Shown: piece by piece, positions 26,207 to 37,155 of the stretch
How the letters are laid out: every line of letters starts with the position of its first letter
Numbering within the stretch: the stretch's first letter is position 1
Source of the DNA: Zwartia hollandica
Lineage (GTDB): Bacteria > Pseudomonadota > Gammaproteobacteria > Burkholderiales > Burkholderiaceae_B
Assembly: GCF_019923725.1 (NCBI RefSeq)
Contig: NZ_JAHXRI010000025.1
Span: 62,001-126,000, forward strand
Length of the DNA: 64,000 nt
Reading direction: 5' to 3'
The notes under the pieces: generated by a model
What the model was told of the DNA's origin: nothing
What the model saw: only the letters and a program-made list of their open reading frames with translations
Databases searched by the model: none
Program-made: the position numbers and the translations under genes

Positions 26207-27985
26207 GTGGCTGCTGTCAAATCTTCTTTACCGCGCCGTCAGTTTGATGTGGTGGTCGTGGGTGCCGGCGGTGCCGGTATGCGTTGTTCGTTGCAGCTCG
26301 CAAATGCGGGACTGTCCGTGGCTGTGTTGTCCAAAGTGTTCCCAACCCGTTCGCACACGGTTGCCGCTCAGGGTGGTATCGGTGCTTCGCTTGGCAACAT
26401 GAGTGAGGACAACTGGTACTGGCACATGTATGACACAGTGAAAGGATCGGATTGGTTAGGTGACCAGGATGCGATCGAGTTCATGTGTCGTGAGGCGCCT
26501 AACGCCGTCTACGAGCTTGAGCATTTTGGTATGCCCTTTGACCGTAACCCTGATGGCACGATTTATCAGCGTCCGTTCGGTGGTCATACCGCTAACTTTG
26601 GCGAAAAGCCTGTCCAGCGCGCCTGTGCGGCGGCTGACCGTACCGGTCATGCTTTGTTGCACACGCTCTATCAGCGCAACGTCGCGTCGCGCACGCAGTT
26701 TTTCGTTGAGTGGATGGCCCTTGATTTGATTCGTAACGATGCGGGTGATGTTTTGGGTGTGACCGCACTCGAGATGGAAACCGGCGAAATTTATATTTTT
26801 GAAGCCAAGACCACCGTGATCGCAACCGGCGGTGCTGGACGTATTTGGGCGGCTTCGACCAACGCCTTTATCAATACAGGCGATGGCATGGGCATGGCTG
26901 CTCGAGCAGGCATCCCGATGATGGATATGGAGTTCTGGCAGTTTCACCCAACGGGGGTGGCGGGCGCAGGCGTGCTCATCACGGAAGGTGTGCGCGGCGA
27001 AGGCGGCATCTTGTTGAATAAAGATGGTGAGCGCTTCATGGAGCGCTACGCACCAACTCTTAAGGACTTGGCGCCACGCGACTTTATTTCGCGTTGTATG
27101 GACCAGGAAATCAAAGAGGGGCGTGGCTGCGGTCCGGACGGTGCTTATGTGCACTTGAAGCTGGATCACTTGGGTGCTGACGTCATTAACAAGCGTTTGC
27201 CTTCTATTCTCGAAATTGGTCACAAGTTTGCCAACGTCGATGCAACGAAAGAGCCTATTCCGGTTGTTCCAACCATTCACTATCAGATGGGTGGCATTCC
27301 TTGCAACTACCACGGTCAAGTGACGGTTTGGGATGGTAAAGAGGCTCAAATCGTTAATGGTCTATATGCGATTGGCGAGTGCTCGGCCACGTCTGTCCAC
27401 GGTGCAAACCGTCTGGGTACAAACTCCCTGCTTGATTTGATCGTGTTTGGTCGCGCTGCGGGCAATCACATTGTTGCTGCGCATCCAGAACGTCAGCGTT
27501 CACATCAGCCGCTGCCACAGGCATCAGTGGATTTCTCCTTGGATCGCGTCAACAAGCTTGAGTCGCGTACGAAGGGTGAGCGCACTCAGGTGGTAGGGAA
27601 CGAAATTCGTAACGCGATGCAGCAGCACTGCGGCGTCTTTCGCACCATGGCTTCGCTCAAGGAAGGTGTCAACAAGATCGATGCGTTGGCTGAGAAAGTC
27701 GATAACATCGCTTTCCAAGACAAGTCGAAGGTGTTCAACACTGCCCGTATCGAAGCGCTTGAGCTGAGCAACATGATCGAAGTAGCACGCTCGACGATTC
27801 ACTCTGCGGCTGCCCGCACAGAAAGTCGTGGTGCGCATGCGTTGGATGACTTCCCCACACGCGACGATGACAACTGGATCAAGCACACGCTCTGGTATTC
27901 GAAAGGTAACCGCCTCGACTACAAACCCGTGCAGATGCAGCCACTCACTGTTGAGAGCTTTCCTCCCAAGACGCGTACATTCTAA
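26207..27985 (+). CDS. sdhA: Succinate dehydrogenase flavoprotein subunit
   Basis: SdhA, 592 residues, oxidises succinate to fumarate and passes electrons to SdhB. It starts at GTG 26207. The FAD-binding motif is VVVVGAGGAGMRCSL; the histidine that carries FAD covalently is in RSHTVAAQGGIGASLGN. Substrate-site residues are seen in FHPTGVAGAGVLITEGVRGEGG and in NSLLDLIVFGRAAG. Its flavinylation factor sdhE lies in the same operon. A large antisense open frame over this gene is a codon-bias shadow. Confidence 0.98.
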   Translation: MAAVKSSLPRRQFDVVVVGAGGAGMRCSLQLANAGLSVAVLSKVFPTRSHTVAAQGGIGASLGNMSEDNWYWHMYDTVKGSDWLGDQDAIEFMCREAPNAVYELEHFGMPFDRNPDGTIYQRPFGGHTANFGEKPVQRACAAADRTGHALLHTLYQRNVASRTQFFVEWMALDLIRNDAGDVLGVTALEMETGEIYIFEAKTTVIATGGAGRIWAASTNAFINTGDGMGMAARAGIPMMDMEFWQFHPTGVAGAGVLITEGVRGEGGILLNKDGERFMERYAPTLKDLAPRDFISRCMDQEIKEGRGCGPDGAYVHLKLDHLGADVINKRLPSILEIGHKFANVDATKEPIPVVPTIHYQMGGIPCNYHGQVTVWDGKEAQIVNGLYAIGECSATSVHGANRLGTNSLLDLIVFGRAAGNHIVAAHPERQRSHQPLPQASVDFSLDRVNKLESRTKGERTQVVGNEIRNAMQQHCGVFRTMASLKEGVNKIDALAEKVDNIAFQDKSKVFNTARIEALELSNMIEVARSTIHSAAARTESRGAHALDDFPTRDDDNWIKHTLWYSKGNRLDYKPVQMQPLTVESFPPKTRTF

Positions 27986-28008
27986 GATCAGGACACCTGG
28001 AACACATC

Positions 28009-28725
28009 ATGAGCACTAAACGCATCGTGAAGTTTGAAATCTACCGCTACGATCCAGACAAGGACGAGCGCCCTTATATGCAAAAGCTTGAAGTCGAGCT
28101 GCAGCCCACAGACAAAATGTTGCTTGATGCGCTCATGCGTATCAAGATGGACGTGGATGACAGCTTGGCCCTGCGTCGCTCCTGCCGTGAAGGTGTGTGC
28201 GGCTCAGATGCCATGAACATCAATGGCAAAAACGGCTTGGCTTGTACGACCAACATGCTCGAACTGACCGAGCCCGTTGTGTTGCGTCCGTTGCCTGGCT
28301 TGCCAGTCATTCGCGACCTGATTGTCGACATGACGCACTTCTTCAATCAGTATCATTCAATTCGTCCGTACCTGATCAACGATACGCCTCCTCCTGAGAA
28401 AGAGCGCTTGCAAACGCCTGCTGCTCGTGAAGAGCTCGATGGCTTGTACGAATGCATCTTGTGCGCATGCTGTTCAACGTCGTGCCCATCATTCTGGTGG
28501 AACCCGGACAAGTTTGTGGGCCCGGCTGGCTTGTTGCAGGCTTACCGCTTTATTGCTGACACGCGTGATCACGCAACCGGCGAGCGTCTGGACAACCTTG
28601 AAGACCCTTACCGCTTGTTCCGTTGTCACACCATCATGAACTGTGTGGATGTGTGCCCGAAAGGGTTGAACCCAACGCGCGCAATCGGCAAGATCAAAGA
28701 AATGCTTGTGCGACGCACGGTATAG
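28009..28725 (+). CDS. sdhB: Succinate dehydrogenase iron-sulfur subunit
   Basis: SdhB, 238 residues, links SdhA to the membrane quinone site with three clusters. The [2Fe-2S] ligands are in RRSCREGVCGSDAM and the Cys in GLACTT; the [4Fe-4S] and [3Fe-4S] ligands are in CILCACCSTSCPSF and CHTIMNCVDVCPKGLNP. The WWNPDKFVGPAGLLQAYRF region contributes to the ubiquinone pocket. Length and motif order are normal. It lies 23 bases after sdhA. Confidence 0.98.
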   Translation: MSTKRIVKFEIYRYDPDKDERPYMQKLEVELQPTDKMLLDALMRIKMDVDDSLALRRSCREGVCGSDAMNINGKNGLACTTNMLELTEPVVLRPLPGLPVIRDLIVDMTHFFNQYHSIRPYLINDTPPPEKERLQTPAAREELDGLYECILCACCSTSCPSFWWNPDKFVGPAGLLQAYRFIADTRDHATGERLDNLEDPYRLFRCHTIMNCVDVCPKGLNPTRAIGKIKEMLVRRTV

Positions 28726-28738
28726 GATCGTTTAAGAA

Positions 28739-28999
28739 ATGAGCAAACTTTCAGACCTCGATCGCACACGCCTACGTTGGCGTGCACGCCGCGGTCTGTT
28801 AGAAAACGATCTCATCATCACGAGATATCTGGATGCGCACGAGACCGACTTGACCGACCTTGACGTCAGTGCGCTGACCCAGCTTTTTGAGTTGGGTGAT
28901 AATGAATTGTTAGACTTGATTTTGGCCCGAACCGAACCCGAAGGTGCGCTCGACAAGCCAGAGGTTAAATCTGTATTAACGCAGTTGCGTGCGGCTTAG
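28739..28999 (+). CDS. sdhE: FAD assembly factor SdhE
   Basis: An 86-residue SdhE/SDHAF2/YgfY protein that promotes covalent FAD attachment to SdhA. The key motif is RGLLE in RWRARRGLLENDLII, the RGxxE sequence essential for flavinylation. The remainder is the expected five-helix small fold (LTDLDVSALTQLFELGDNEL). Placement between sdhB and gltA supports the assignment. Confidence 0.92.
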   Translation: MSKLSDLDRTRLRWRARRGLLENDLIITRYLDAHETDLTDLDVSALTQLFELGDNELLDLILARTEPEGALDKPEVKSVLTQLRAA

Positions 29000-29057
29000 A
29001 TAGGTCACGACCGCTAGCCTTGTATTGAATTGAGAACTTTACTGAAGGAACCCAACG

Positions 29058-30359
29058 ATGAAACTGTCCGACAAAAAAGCTACGCTCTCGTTCTCTGACG
29101 GCAGTCCCTCCGTCGATTTTCCAATGTACGACGGTTCGGTGGGCCCTCAGGTCATCGATATCCGTAAGCTCTATGGTCAAACGGGTTTGTTTACCTATGA
29201 CCCTGGCTTTCTTTCGACAGCGTCATGTTCGTCCGACATTACCTACATCGATGGCGACAAGGGTGAGTTGTTGTATCGCGGCTACCCAATCGAAGAGCTT
29301 GCTGTTAACTGCGACTTCATGGATATCAGCTACCTGATCCTGAACGGCGAACTGCCAGACGGCACGCAGAAAAAAGAGTTCGATAGTCTCGTGATGCACC
29401 ACACAATGGTCAACGAGCAGATGCATTTCTTCCTGCGCGGTTTCCGTCGCGATGCACACCCCATGGCTGTGTTGACGGGCTTGGTCGGTGCATTGTCTGC
29501 GTTCTATCATGACTCGACAGACATCACGAATGCGCATCATCGTCATGTATCCGCTATTCGTTTGATCGCTAAGATGCCAACGCTTGTTGCGATGGCCTAT
29601 AAGTATTCACAAGGTCAGCCTTACATCTACCCGCAAAACAATTTGTCGTACACCGGTAACTTTTTGCGCATGATGTTTGCGACACCTTGCGAAGAGTATG
29701 TGGTGAACCCAGTTGTTGAGCGCGCACTCGACCGCATCTTTATTTTGCACGCAGATCACGAGCAGAATGCGTCGACCTCAACGGTTCGTCTGTGCGGTTC
29801 GTCCGGCACCAATCCATTCGCAGCGATTGCGTCGGGTGTGGCGTGTTTGTGGGGCCCTGCTCACGGTGGCGCAAACGAAGCCTGCTTGCAGATGCTAGAA
29901 GAATTGCAGGCCAAAGGTGGCATGGCTAAAGTCGGCGAGTTCATGGAGCAAGTTAAAGACAAGAACTCTGGCGTACGTCTGATGGGCTTTGGACACCGTG
30001 TCTACAAGAACTACGATCCACGCGCAAAACTGATGCAGCAGACTTGCAAAGAAGTACTTGCAGCGTTGGGTCTTGAAAACGATCCACTGTTCAAGCTTGC
30101 GATGGAAGTGGAGCGTATCGCACTTGAAGACAAGTACTTCGTCGATCGTAAGTTGTATCCGAACGTTGACTTCTACTCGGGTATTGTTCAGCGAGCAATT
30201 GGTGTGCCGACAGCCTTGTTCACAGCAATTTTCGCCCTGGCTCGTACAGTGGGTTGGATTGCTCAGTGGAACGAGATGATCTCTGATCCTGAATACAAGA
30301 TTGGCCGTCCACGTCAGTTGTATCAAGGCTCAGTATCGCGCCACGTGCCAAAGCGCTAG
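29058..30359 (+). CDS. gltA: Type II citrate synthase
   Basis: GltA, 433 residues, condenses acetyl-CoA and oxaloacetate. The length and N-terminal beta-domain ([20 protein letters not shown]) mark the hexameric, NADH-sensitive Gram-negative type. Catalytic residues lie in [11 protein letters not shown] (His), [13 protein letters not shown] (His) and NVDFYSGIV (Asp). It is the last gene of sdhCDAB-sdhE-gltA and is followed by a bidirectional terminator. It is clearly distinct from PrpC at 21149. Confidence 0.98.
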   Translation: MKLSDKKATLSFSDGSPSVDFPMYDGSVGPQVIDIRKLYGQTGLFTYDPGFLSTASCSSDITYIDGDKGELLYRGYPIEELAVNCDFMDISYLILNGELPDGTQKKEFDSLVMHHTMVNEQMHFFLRGFRRDAHPMAVLTGLVGALSAFYHDSTDITNAHHRHVSAIRLIAKMPTLVAMAYKYSQGQPYIYPQNNLSYTGNFLRMMFATPCEEYVVNPVVERALDRIFILHADHEQNASTSTVRLCGSSGTNPFAAIASGVACLWGPAHGGANEACLQMLEELQAKGGMAKVGEFMEQVKDKNSGVRLMGFGHRVYKNYDPRAKLMQQTCKEVLAALGLENDPLFKLAMEVERIALEDKYFVDRKLYPNVDFYSGIVQRAIGVPTALFTAIFALARTVGWIAQWNEMISDPEYKIGRPRQLYQGSVSRHVPKR

Positions 30360-30396
30360 ACACAGTACGATGTGGTTGTCGTGACGTGACTGCCGA

Positions 30397-30428
30397 AAAA
30401 AAAGACTGCCAAGTGGCAGTCTTTTTTT
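30397..30428. terminator. Bidirectional terminator between gltA and maeB
   Basis: Inverted repeat of 14 bp: A-run plus GACTGCC (30397-30410), loop AAGT, then GGCAGTC plus T-run (30415-30428). The two tracts allow termination from both strands, fitting the convergent gltA and maeB. Confidence 0.92.
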
Positions 30429-30443
30429 ATCTGGAGGCTCTGT

Positions 30444-32729
30444 CTATCTTTTCTCTGCTTCCATTTGTGCGTTAACCACGGCAAGTGCGGTCATGTTGAT
30501 GACACGTCGTACCGTTGCACTGGTTGTGAGGATATGGACCGGACGTGCAGCACCCAACAACACAGGACCCATGGCGATGCCATTACTGCCTGTCATCTTC
30601 AATAGGTTGTAGGTCACGTTGCCGGTATCCAGATTGGGCGTGATCAGCAAGTTCGCTGAGCCTTTCAATGTGCTGTCTGGATAACTTGCCATACGGATGC
30701 TTTCGGACAATGCAGAGTCAGCGTGCATCTCTCCGTCGACTTCAAGCGTTGGTGCACGCTCTGTAATCATCTTGCGCGCATGGGCCATTTTGCGGGATGA
30801 ATCAGTTGGCCTGCTGCCAAAGTTAGAGTGGGATAGCAGGGCGACCTTTGGCACAATCCCGAAGCGACGCACTTCAGCAGCTGCTTGAATCGTCATCTCT
30901 GCAACCTGTTCAGCGCTCGGATTCTCATTGACATGGGTATCGCAGATGAACAAGGTCTGGTCCGGGAGCATCAACACATTCATTGTGGCAAAGGTGGAGG
31001 CACCGGGCTGCAGACCAATGACGTCTTCGACATACTTCAGCTGGTTGTCAAAGCGGCTAGTCACGCCACACAGCACAGCATCCGCATCGCCACGCTTGAG
31101 GAGTAGTACAGCTATCAAGGTGTTGTGCTTGCGAACCATGGCCTTCGCAATCGTGGGCGTAATGCCGTCACGCCCCTTGAGTCGATAATATTCGGTCCAA
31201 GACTCAGTGAAGCGCACGTCATCTTCCGGATCGACAATCTCGAAATTTTTACCAGCCTCAAGGCGCAAGCCCATTTTCTTGATTCGCATATTGATCACGG
31301 AAGGGCGACCAATCAGAATTGGGTGAGCGATCTTTTCATCGGAGACGGTTTGTGCGGCGCGCAGTACGCGTTCGTCTTCACCGTCGGCATAGATCACGCG
31401 CTTGGGCGCGCGTTTAGCCTGCGTAAAGAGCGGGCTCATCAGTTGACCAGAGTGATAGACCATCGCGAGCAACTTTTGCTTGTAGGCCTCCATATCTTTA
31501 ATCGGTCGGCGAGCAACGCCTGAGTCTGCTGCAGCTTGCGCGACAGCTGGAGCGATTTGTACGATTAGTCTTGGGTCAAACGGTTTCGGAATGATGTAGT
31601 CTGGACCGAAGGTTAAGTCTTGTCCTGCATAGGCTTGTGCGACCTCGTCGCTTTGTTCTGCTTCGGCGAGTTCGGCGATTGCTTTGACGCAAGCGAGTTT
31701 CATCTCTTCGGTGATGCGGCTTGCACCAGCGTCGAGCGCCCCACGGAAAATAAAGGGGAAGCACAGTACGTTGTTGACTTGGTTCGGGTAGTCAGAGCGG
31801 CCTGTTGCGATGATGCAGTCTGGGCGGGCAGCCTTTGCGATTTCTGGACGAATCTCGGGCTCGGGGTTAGCTAGCGCCAAAATCAATGGCTGCGTCCCCA
31901 TGCTTTTGACCATTTCAGCGTTGACGACACCAGCGGCTGAGCAGCCCAGGAAAACATCTGCACCCACCATCGCCTCGGCGAGTGTGCGTAGCGAGGTTTG
32001 CTGCGCGTAGCGCTTTTTGTTTTCTTCCATGTCTGTTTCACGACCTTCCCAGATCACACCACGGGAGTCGCAAACAAAAATGTTTTTCTTGGAAATACCC
32101 AAGTGCACAAGCAAATCGAGGCATGCAATCGCCGCAGCGCCAGCGCCCGACACCACAAGCTTGACCTGCTCCATGCGCTTGCCGACAACCTTTAAGCCGT
32201 TCATGATGGCTGCGGAAGAAATGATCGCTGTCCCGTGCTGGTCGTCATGGAAGACCGGGATCTTCATACGTTCGCGCAGTTTGCGCTCAATGTAGAAGCA
32301 CTCCGGTGCCTTGATGTCCTCAAGGTTGATACCGCCCAGCGTAGGCTCCAGCGCGGCAATGATGTCCACGAGCTTGTCGGGATCCGTCTCAGCGAGTTCG
32401 ATATCGAAAACATCGATACCTGCAAACTTTTTAAAGAGACACCCTTTACCTTCCATCACGGGCTTAGCCGCGAGGGGACCAATGTTCCCTAAGCCAAGAA
32501 CTGCCGTGCCGTTGGTGACCACAGCAACCAGATTGGAGCGGGACGTATATTTTGCAGCCGCCTCATCGCCTTCTGCGTAAATTGCCATGCACGCTGCGGC
32601 CACGCCGGGCGAGTACGCCAAGGACAGGTCGTCCTGGTTTGCCAAGGGTTTGGTGGGCGTAACAGAGATTTTGCCAGGCGTAGGGTAGGCGTGATAGTCG
32701 AGGGCCAGTTTGGAGAGGTTTTCGTCCAT
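30444..32729 (-). CDS. maeB: NADP-dependent malic enzyme with phosphotransacetylase-like domain
   Basis: MaeB, 761 residues, decarboxylates malate to pyruvate with NADP+. Residues 1-420 form the malic enzyme: [28 protein letters not shown], and metal/substrate motif [11 protein letters not shown], then the NAD-binding segment [16 protein letters not shown]. Residues about 430-761 are a phosphotransacetylase-like domain ([37 protein letters not shown]), normally regulatory and sensing acetyl-CoA rather than catalytic. It provides an anaplerotic exit from the TCA genes around it. Confidence 0.96.
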   Translation of the reverse strand: MDENLSKLALDYHAYPTPGKISVTPTKPLANQDDLSLAYSPGVAAACMAIYAEGDEAAAKYTSRSNLVAVVTNGTAVLGLGNIGPLAAKPVMEGKGCLFKKFAGIDVFDIELAETDPDKLVDIIAALEPTLGGINLEDIKAPECFYIERKLRERMKIPVFHDDQHGTAIISSAAIMNGLKVVGKRMEQVKLVVSGAGAAAIACLDLLVHLGISKKNIFVCDSRGVIWEGRETDMEENKKRYAQQTSLRTLAEAMVGADVFLGCSAAGVVNAEMVKSMGTQPLILALANPEPEIRPEIAKAARPDCIIATGRSDYPNQVNNVLCFPFIFRGALDAGASRITEEMKLACVKAIAELAEAEQSDEVAQAYAGQDLTFGPDYIIPKPFDPRLIVQIAPAVAQAAADSGVARRPIKDMEAYKQKLLAMVYHSGQLMSPLFTQAKRAPKRVIYADGEDERVLRAAQTVSDEKIAHPILIGRPSVINMRIKKMGLRLEAGKNFEIVDPEDDVRFTESWTEYYRLKGRDGITPTIAKAMVRKHNTLIAVLLLKRGDADAVLCGVTSRFDNQLKYVEDVIGLQPGASTFATMNVLMLPDQTLFICDTHVNENPSAEQVAEMTIQAAAEVRRFGIVPKVALLSHSNFGSRPTDSSRKMAHARKMITERAPTLEVDGEMHADSALSESIRMASYPDSTLKGSANLLITPNLDTGNVTYNLLKMTGSNGIAMGPVLLGAARPVHILTTSATVRRVINMTALAVVNAQMEAEKR

Positions 32730-32836
32730 GATTCACTTTAGTAGGATTGTGTGAGACAGCTCTATGTAAGCTTACCGCCCTGAGCCCCTCACAGCACCAC
32801 ATTTTGGACTCTTTCGATTTTGCACTGCAACATCGG

Positions 32837-32878
32837 TTCAGCAAAACTTCAGCAAATTTAAGGGCTTAAGGGTATACT
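32837..32878 (+). promoter_or_regulatory. Candidate sucA promoter with tandem direct repeat
   Basis: A TATACT -10 box at 32873-32878 has no good -35. The -35 position is instead occupied by the second of two direct repeats, TTCAGCAAA at 32837 and 32848, spaced 11 bp (one helical turn). The remaining leader (32879-33004) holds a small hairpin CGAGTG/CACTCG (32973-32987) just before the Shine-Dalgarno AGGTGA. Confidence 0.45.
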
Positions 32879-33004
32879 TTCGTGCCGGCTCTTAAGGCTC
32901 CTATAACCGCCTTCTGCCCCGCTATCCGCCCATCGGTTTGGCCGAAAAACGGAAGGTATTCCTGCATCGTAACGAGTGAAGCACTCGAATAGGTGAAGCG
33001 CTAA

Positions 33005-35872
33005 ATGTCATCAGAACTTGAATCACTACAGAACTCCTATCTCTTTGGCGGCAATGCGCCGTACGTAGAAGAACTCTACGAGGCCTACCTGGACAACCCA
33101 GGCTCGGTTCCAGATAACTGGCGAAACTATTTCGATCAGTTGCAGCACATGCCTGCAACCGATGGTCAAGAAGCCACGCGCGACCAAGCGCACGCTCCAA
33201 TTGTTGAGTCCTTTGCCCTGCGCGCTAAAGCGAATGCTTTTGTGCAGCGTGGCCAAGAGCCTGACCTTGCCGTTGCAATGAAACAAGTGCACGTGCAGTC
33301 ACTGATTGCGGCGTACCGCTCCTTGGGTTCGCGCTGGGCCGATTTAGATCCGCTCAAGCGTCAAGATCGCCCCGGTATCCCCGAGCTTGATCCAGCGTTT
33401 TACGGGTTGACCGAAGCGGATCTTGATCAAGTGTTCTCAGCCACGAATACTTATTTCAGCAAAGCAACGACGATGACGTTGCGCGACATCATCAAGGCAT
33501 TAAAAGACACGTACTGCCGCTCGATTGGTGCTGAATTCATGCATGCCTCTGACCCTGCCGTAAAACGCTGGGTACAAGAGCGCCTAGAGTCCTCACTCAG
33601 CGCACCGACCGTCACGCCTGACCGCAAAAAACATATCTTGCAGCAGTTGACCGAGGCCGAAGGCCTTGAGCGTTATCTCCATACAAAGTACGTGGGACAA
33701 AAGCGTTTTTCACTTGAAGGCGGTGAGAGCTTTATCGCCTCGATGGACGAGCTTGTGAACCATGCCGGTGAATCCGGCGTGCAAGAAATCGTGGTGGGGA
33801 TGGCACACCGTGGTCGCCTCAACATGCTTGTGAACATCATGGGCAAGATGCCTGGTGATTTGTTCGCCGAGTTTGAAGGTCATCACGCTGAAGGACTGAC
33901 CGACGGCGACGTCAAATACCACAACGGTTTCTCCAGTGACTTGTCGACGCGTGGTGGTCCCATGCACTTGTCATTGGCGTTTAACCCCTCACACCTTGAG
34001 ATCGTGAACCCTGTCGTCGAAGGCAGTGTGCGCGCACGTCAAGAGCGCCGCGGTGCCGATGGCTACAAGCAAGTATTGCCTGTGTTGGTGCACGGTGATG
34101 CGGCCTTTGCAGGCCAAGGTGTTGTGATGGAAACCTTAAACCTTGCTGAAACACGCGGCTACGGTACGGGCGGCACAGTGCATCTGGTGATTAACAACCA
34201 GATCGGTTTTACAACCTCCGATCCACGTGACACCCGCTCGACAATCTATTGCACAGACGTTTCAAAAATGATCGAAGCGCCAGTGTTCCACGTGAACGGC
34301 GATGATCCTGAGGCAGTCGTTTTTGCAACGCGTTTAGCGCTCGATTTCCGCATGCAGTTTGGTCGCGATGTCGTGGTTGATATTGTCTGCTTCCGCAAGC
34401 TTGGTCACAACGAACAAGATACGCCATCCCTGACACAGCCGCTGATGTACAAGCGTATTGGCGCGCATCCTGGCACACGTCAGTTCTATTCAGACAAACT
34501 GACAGCGCAAGGTGTATTGCAGGCAGGCGAGGGTGATCAGCTCGTTAAGGACTATCGTCGTTACATGGAAGACGGTCGTCGTACGATCGAACCCGTGCTG
34601 ACGAACTACAAGAGCAAGTACGCGATTGACTGGACACCTTACCTGAGTGCAAAGTGGACGGACCAGGCAGATACGGCCGTGCCTGCTGCTGAACTCAAGC
34701 GGATTGGTGAAAAGCTCACAACTGTGCCTGAAGGTTTCACTCCGCACTCCTTGGTCAACAAGCTTTTGAATGATCGTCGCGCCATGGCGCGCGGTGAACA
34801 GAATCTTGACTGGGGGATGGGCGAGCACCTCGCGTTTGCGACGCTCGTGGCTTCGGGCTATGCCGTGCGCATCACTGGCCAAGATTCTGGTCGCGGCACG
34901 TTCACCCACCGCCATGCCGTGTTACATGATCAGAATCGTGAGCGCTGGAATGATGGCACGTACCTTCCTTTGCAAAACGTAAGCGAAGGACAGGCACCCT
35001 TCACCGTGATTGACTCGGTCTTGTCTGAAGAGGCGGTCTTGGGCTTTGAGTACGGTTATTCGTGCGCAGACCCAAATACCTTGACGATCTGGGAAGCGCA
35101 GTTCGGCGACTTTGTAAACGGCGCTCAAGTTGTGATCGATCAGTTCATCGTGTCAGGTGAGGCAAAGTGGGGGCGTCAGTCTGGCCTCACAATGATGTTG
35201 CCTCACGGCTACGAAGGTCAGGGCCCAGAGCACTCGTCGGCGCGTATTGAGCGTTTCTTGCAGCTTTGCGCAGACAACAACATTCAGGTTGTTCAGCCAA
35301 CCTCCGCTGCGCAGATTTTCCATTTGTTGCGTCGTCAGATGGTGCGTCAGTTCCGCAAGCCGCTGGTTATTTTGACGCCTAAGTCGCTCCTGCGTAACAA
35401 AGATGCGGGCTCACCGATGTCTGACTTGTCGAGCGGTCGTTTCCGTCCGATCATTGGCGAAGTCGATGAGAAGATCAATCCCGCTTCGGTCAATCGTGTG
35501 TTGGTCTGCTCGGGCAAGGTTTACTACGATCTGGTCAATGCGCGCAAAGAGCGCAAGGACAATACGGTTGCGATCGTGCGTGCGGAGCAGTTATACCCGT
35601 TCGCTCACAAAACGTTTGAGGCTGAACTACGCAAGTATCCAAAGGCTACCGAAGTGGTGTGGGTTCAAGATGAACCACAAAACCAAGGCTCATGGTTCTA
35701 CGTGCAGCATCACCTCTATCAGAATATGTCGAGCGGTCAAAAACTCGGTTACGCGGGACGTGTTGCTTCGGCTTCGCCCGCTGTCGGTTATTTGGCTAAG
35801 CACCTTGAACAACAGAAGGCCCTGATTGAACAAGCCTTCGGTAAGTTCAAGTCCTTCATGCTGACCAAATAA
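33005..35872 (+). CDS. sucA: 2-oxoglutarate dehydrogenase E1 component
   Basis: The E1 subunit (also called OdhA), 955 residues, decarboxylates 2-oxoglutarate with thiamine diphosphate and transfers the succinyl group to E2 lipoate. The N-terminal E2-docking helix is SYLFGGNAPYVEELYEAYL. Active-site motifs include EIVVGMAHRGRLNMLVN, FHVNGDDPEAVV (ThDP/Mg2+) and RGTFTHRHAVLHDQ. Length is normal for the family. It leads the sucA-sucB-lpdA operon and has its own promoter region after the divergent maeB. Confidence 0.98.
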   Translation: MSSELESLQNSYLFGGNAPYVEELYEAYLDNPGSVPDNWRNYFDQLQHMPATDGQEATRDQAHAPIVESFALRAKANAFVQRGQEPDLAVAMKQVHVQSLIAAYRSLGSRWADLDPLKRQDRPGIPELDPAFYGLTEADLDQVFSATNTYFSKATTMTLRDIIKALKDTYCRSIGAEFMHASDPAVKRWVQERLESSLSAPTVTPDRKKHILQQLTEAEGLERYLHTKYVGQKRFSLEGGESFIASMDELVNHAGESGVQEIVVGMAHRGRLNMLVNIMGKMPGDLFAEFEGHHAEGLTDGDVKYHNGFSSDLSTRGGPMHLSLAFNPSHLEIVNPVVEGSVRARQERRGADGYKQVLPVLVHGDAAFAGQGVVMETLNLAETRGYGTGGTVHLVINNQIGFTTSDPRDTRSTIYCTDVSKMIEAPVFHVNGDDPEAVVFATRLALDFRMQFGRDVVVDIVCFRKLGHNEQDTPSLTQPLMYKRIGAHPGTRQFYSDKLTAQGVLQAGEGDQLVKDYRRYMEDGRRTIEPVLTNYKSKYAIDWTPYLSAKWTDQADTAVPAAELKRIGEKLTTVPEGFTPHSLVNKLLNDRRAMARGEQNLDWGMGEHLAFATLVASGYAVRITGQDSGRGTFTHRHAVLHDQNRERWNDGTYLPLQNVSEGQAPFTVIDSVLSEEAVLGFEYGYSCADPNTLTIWEAQFGDFVNGAQVVIDQFIVSGEAKWGRQSGLTMMLPHGYEGQGPEHSSARIERFLQLCADNNIQVVQPTSAAQIFHLLRRQMVRQFRKPLVILTPKSLLRNKDAGSPMSDLSSGRFRPIIGEVDEKINPASVNRVLVCSGKVYYDLVNARKERKDNTVAIVRAEQLYPFAHKTFEAELRKYPKATEVVWVQDEPQNQGSWFYVQHHLYQNMSSGQKLGYAGRVASASPAVGYLAKHLEQQKALIEQAFGKFKSFMLTK

Positions 35873-35912
35873 TCTTAATAATCGAATCTATCCAATTACG
35901 GAAAAAAATATA

Positions 35913-37142
35913 ATGGCAATCACTGACGTCGTTGTTCCGCAGTTATCTGAATCGGTGTCCGAAGCGACGCTGCTCACCTGGAAAAAACAACCTGGCCAAG
36001 CCGTTCAGGCAGACGAAATTCTGATCGAAGTTGAAACGGATAAAGTCGTACTTGAAGTGCCTGCTCCTGCTTCAGGCGTGTTGTCTGAAATCGTCAAGGC
36101 CGATGGCAGCCTTGTCACCTCGGGTGAAGTTCTCGCACGCATTGATACGGAAGGCAAGGCCGCCGCTGCTCCCGCAGCTGCTGCACCGGCAGCGGCTCCT
36201 GCTGCTGCAGCGCCCGCCGCAGCGCCAGCGCCAGCATCAGCCTCGGGTGCAATCGCCTCGCCAGCCGCTTCAAAAATTCTGGCTGATAAGGGCATGTCGG
36301 CAGCGTCGGTTACTGGCACAGGCCGTGATGGCCGCATCACCAAAGGCGATGCACTCGGTGCATCGACTGCCCCCGCTGCGCCTGCTGCGAAAGCTGCGCC
36401 ATTGGCAAACCCAAGTGTGCCCATGACCCAGTCGCTGGATGGTCGCCCAGAGCAGCGCGTGCCGATGAGCCGTTTGCGTGCGCGCGTCGCCGAGCGTTTG
36501 CTGCAATCGCAGCAAGACAACGCGATCTTGACGACGTTCAACGAAGTCAACATGCAAGGCGTGATTGATCTGCGCAATTTGTACAAAGACAAGTTCGAAA
36601 AAGAACACGGTGTGAAGCTCGGCTTCATGTCATTCTTTGTGAAAGCGGCCGTTGCTGCGCTCAAGCGCTACCCTGTATTGAATGCCTCCGTTGATGGCAA
36701 AGACATCATCTACCACGGCTACTTTGATATTGGCATCGCGGTGGGTAGTCCACGTGGTTTGGTGGTGCCGATCCTGCGCAATGCCGATCAACTTTCAATT
36801 GCAGAAATTGAAAAGACCATCGCTGACTTCGGTAAGCGTGCCGGTGAAGGTAAGTTGGGCATTGAAGAAATGACTGGCGGTACGTTCTCAATCTCGAACG
36901 GCGGTGTGTTCGGCTCAATGTTGTCGACCCCGATTATCAACCCACCTCAGTCGGCTATTTTGGGTGTGCATGCAACGAAAGAGCGTGCTGTGGTTGAGAA
37001 GGGTCAGATTGTGATTCGTCCAATCAACTATTTGGCAATGTCTTACGACCACCGCATTATCGACGGTCGCGAGGCTGTGTTGGGTCTGGTCGCGATGAAA
37101 GAAGCGCTCGAAGATCCACAGCGCATGCTGCTCGAAATCTAA
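35913..37142 (+). CDS. sucB: Dihydrolipoamide succinyltransferase (E2)
   Basis: The E2 core (also OdhB), 409 residues. A single lipoyl domain covers 1-78 with the lipoylated Lys44 in [11 protein letters not shown] flexible Ala/Pro linker (about 85-115, almost only A and P) is followed by the E3/E1-binding domain ([19 protein letters not shown]) and the acyltransferase domain (185-409), with catalytic His in [12 protein letters not shown]. The Ala-rich linker explains the repetitive DNA at about 36160-36240 and a long spurious antisense frame. Confidence 0.98.
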   Translation: MAITDVVVPQLSESVSEATLLTWKKQPGQAVQADEILIEVETDKVVLEVPAPASGVLSEIVKADGSLVTSGEVLARIDTEGKAAAAPAAAAPAAAPAAAAPAAAPAPASASGAIASPAASKILADKGMSAASVTGTGRDGRITKGDALGASTAPAAPAAKAAPLANPSVPMTQSLDGRPEQRVPMSRLRARVAERLLQSQQDNAILTTFNEVNMQGVIDLRNLYKDKFEKEHGVKLGFMSFFVKAAVAALKRYPVLNASVDGKDIIYHGYFDIGIAVGSPRGLVVPILRNADQLSIAEIEKTIADFGKRAGEGKLGIEEMTGGTFSISNGGVFGSMLSTPIINPPQSAILGVHATKERAVVEKGQIVIRPINYLAMSYDHRIIDGREAVLGLVAMKEALEDPQRMLLEI

Positions 37143-37155
37143 GCTTGGGATACTT

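Noticed and set aside
26456-27349. A 297-codon open frame antisense to sdhA
   Set aside because: sdhA is full length with all catalytic motifs; the antisense frame has no recognisable motif and reflects codon bias.
36160-36240. Repetitive GC-rich DNA that looks like a tandem repeat
   Set aside because: It encodes the Ala/Pro-rich hinge of the E2 subunit, a normal feature of these proteins.
36005-36664. A 219-codon open frame antisense to sucB, rich in Ala and Gly
   Set aside because: It mirrors the Ala/Pro linker and lipoyl domain of the intact sucB gene; low-complexity shadow.
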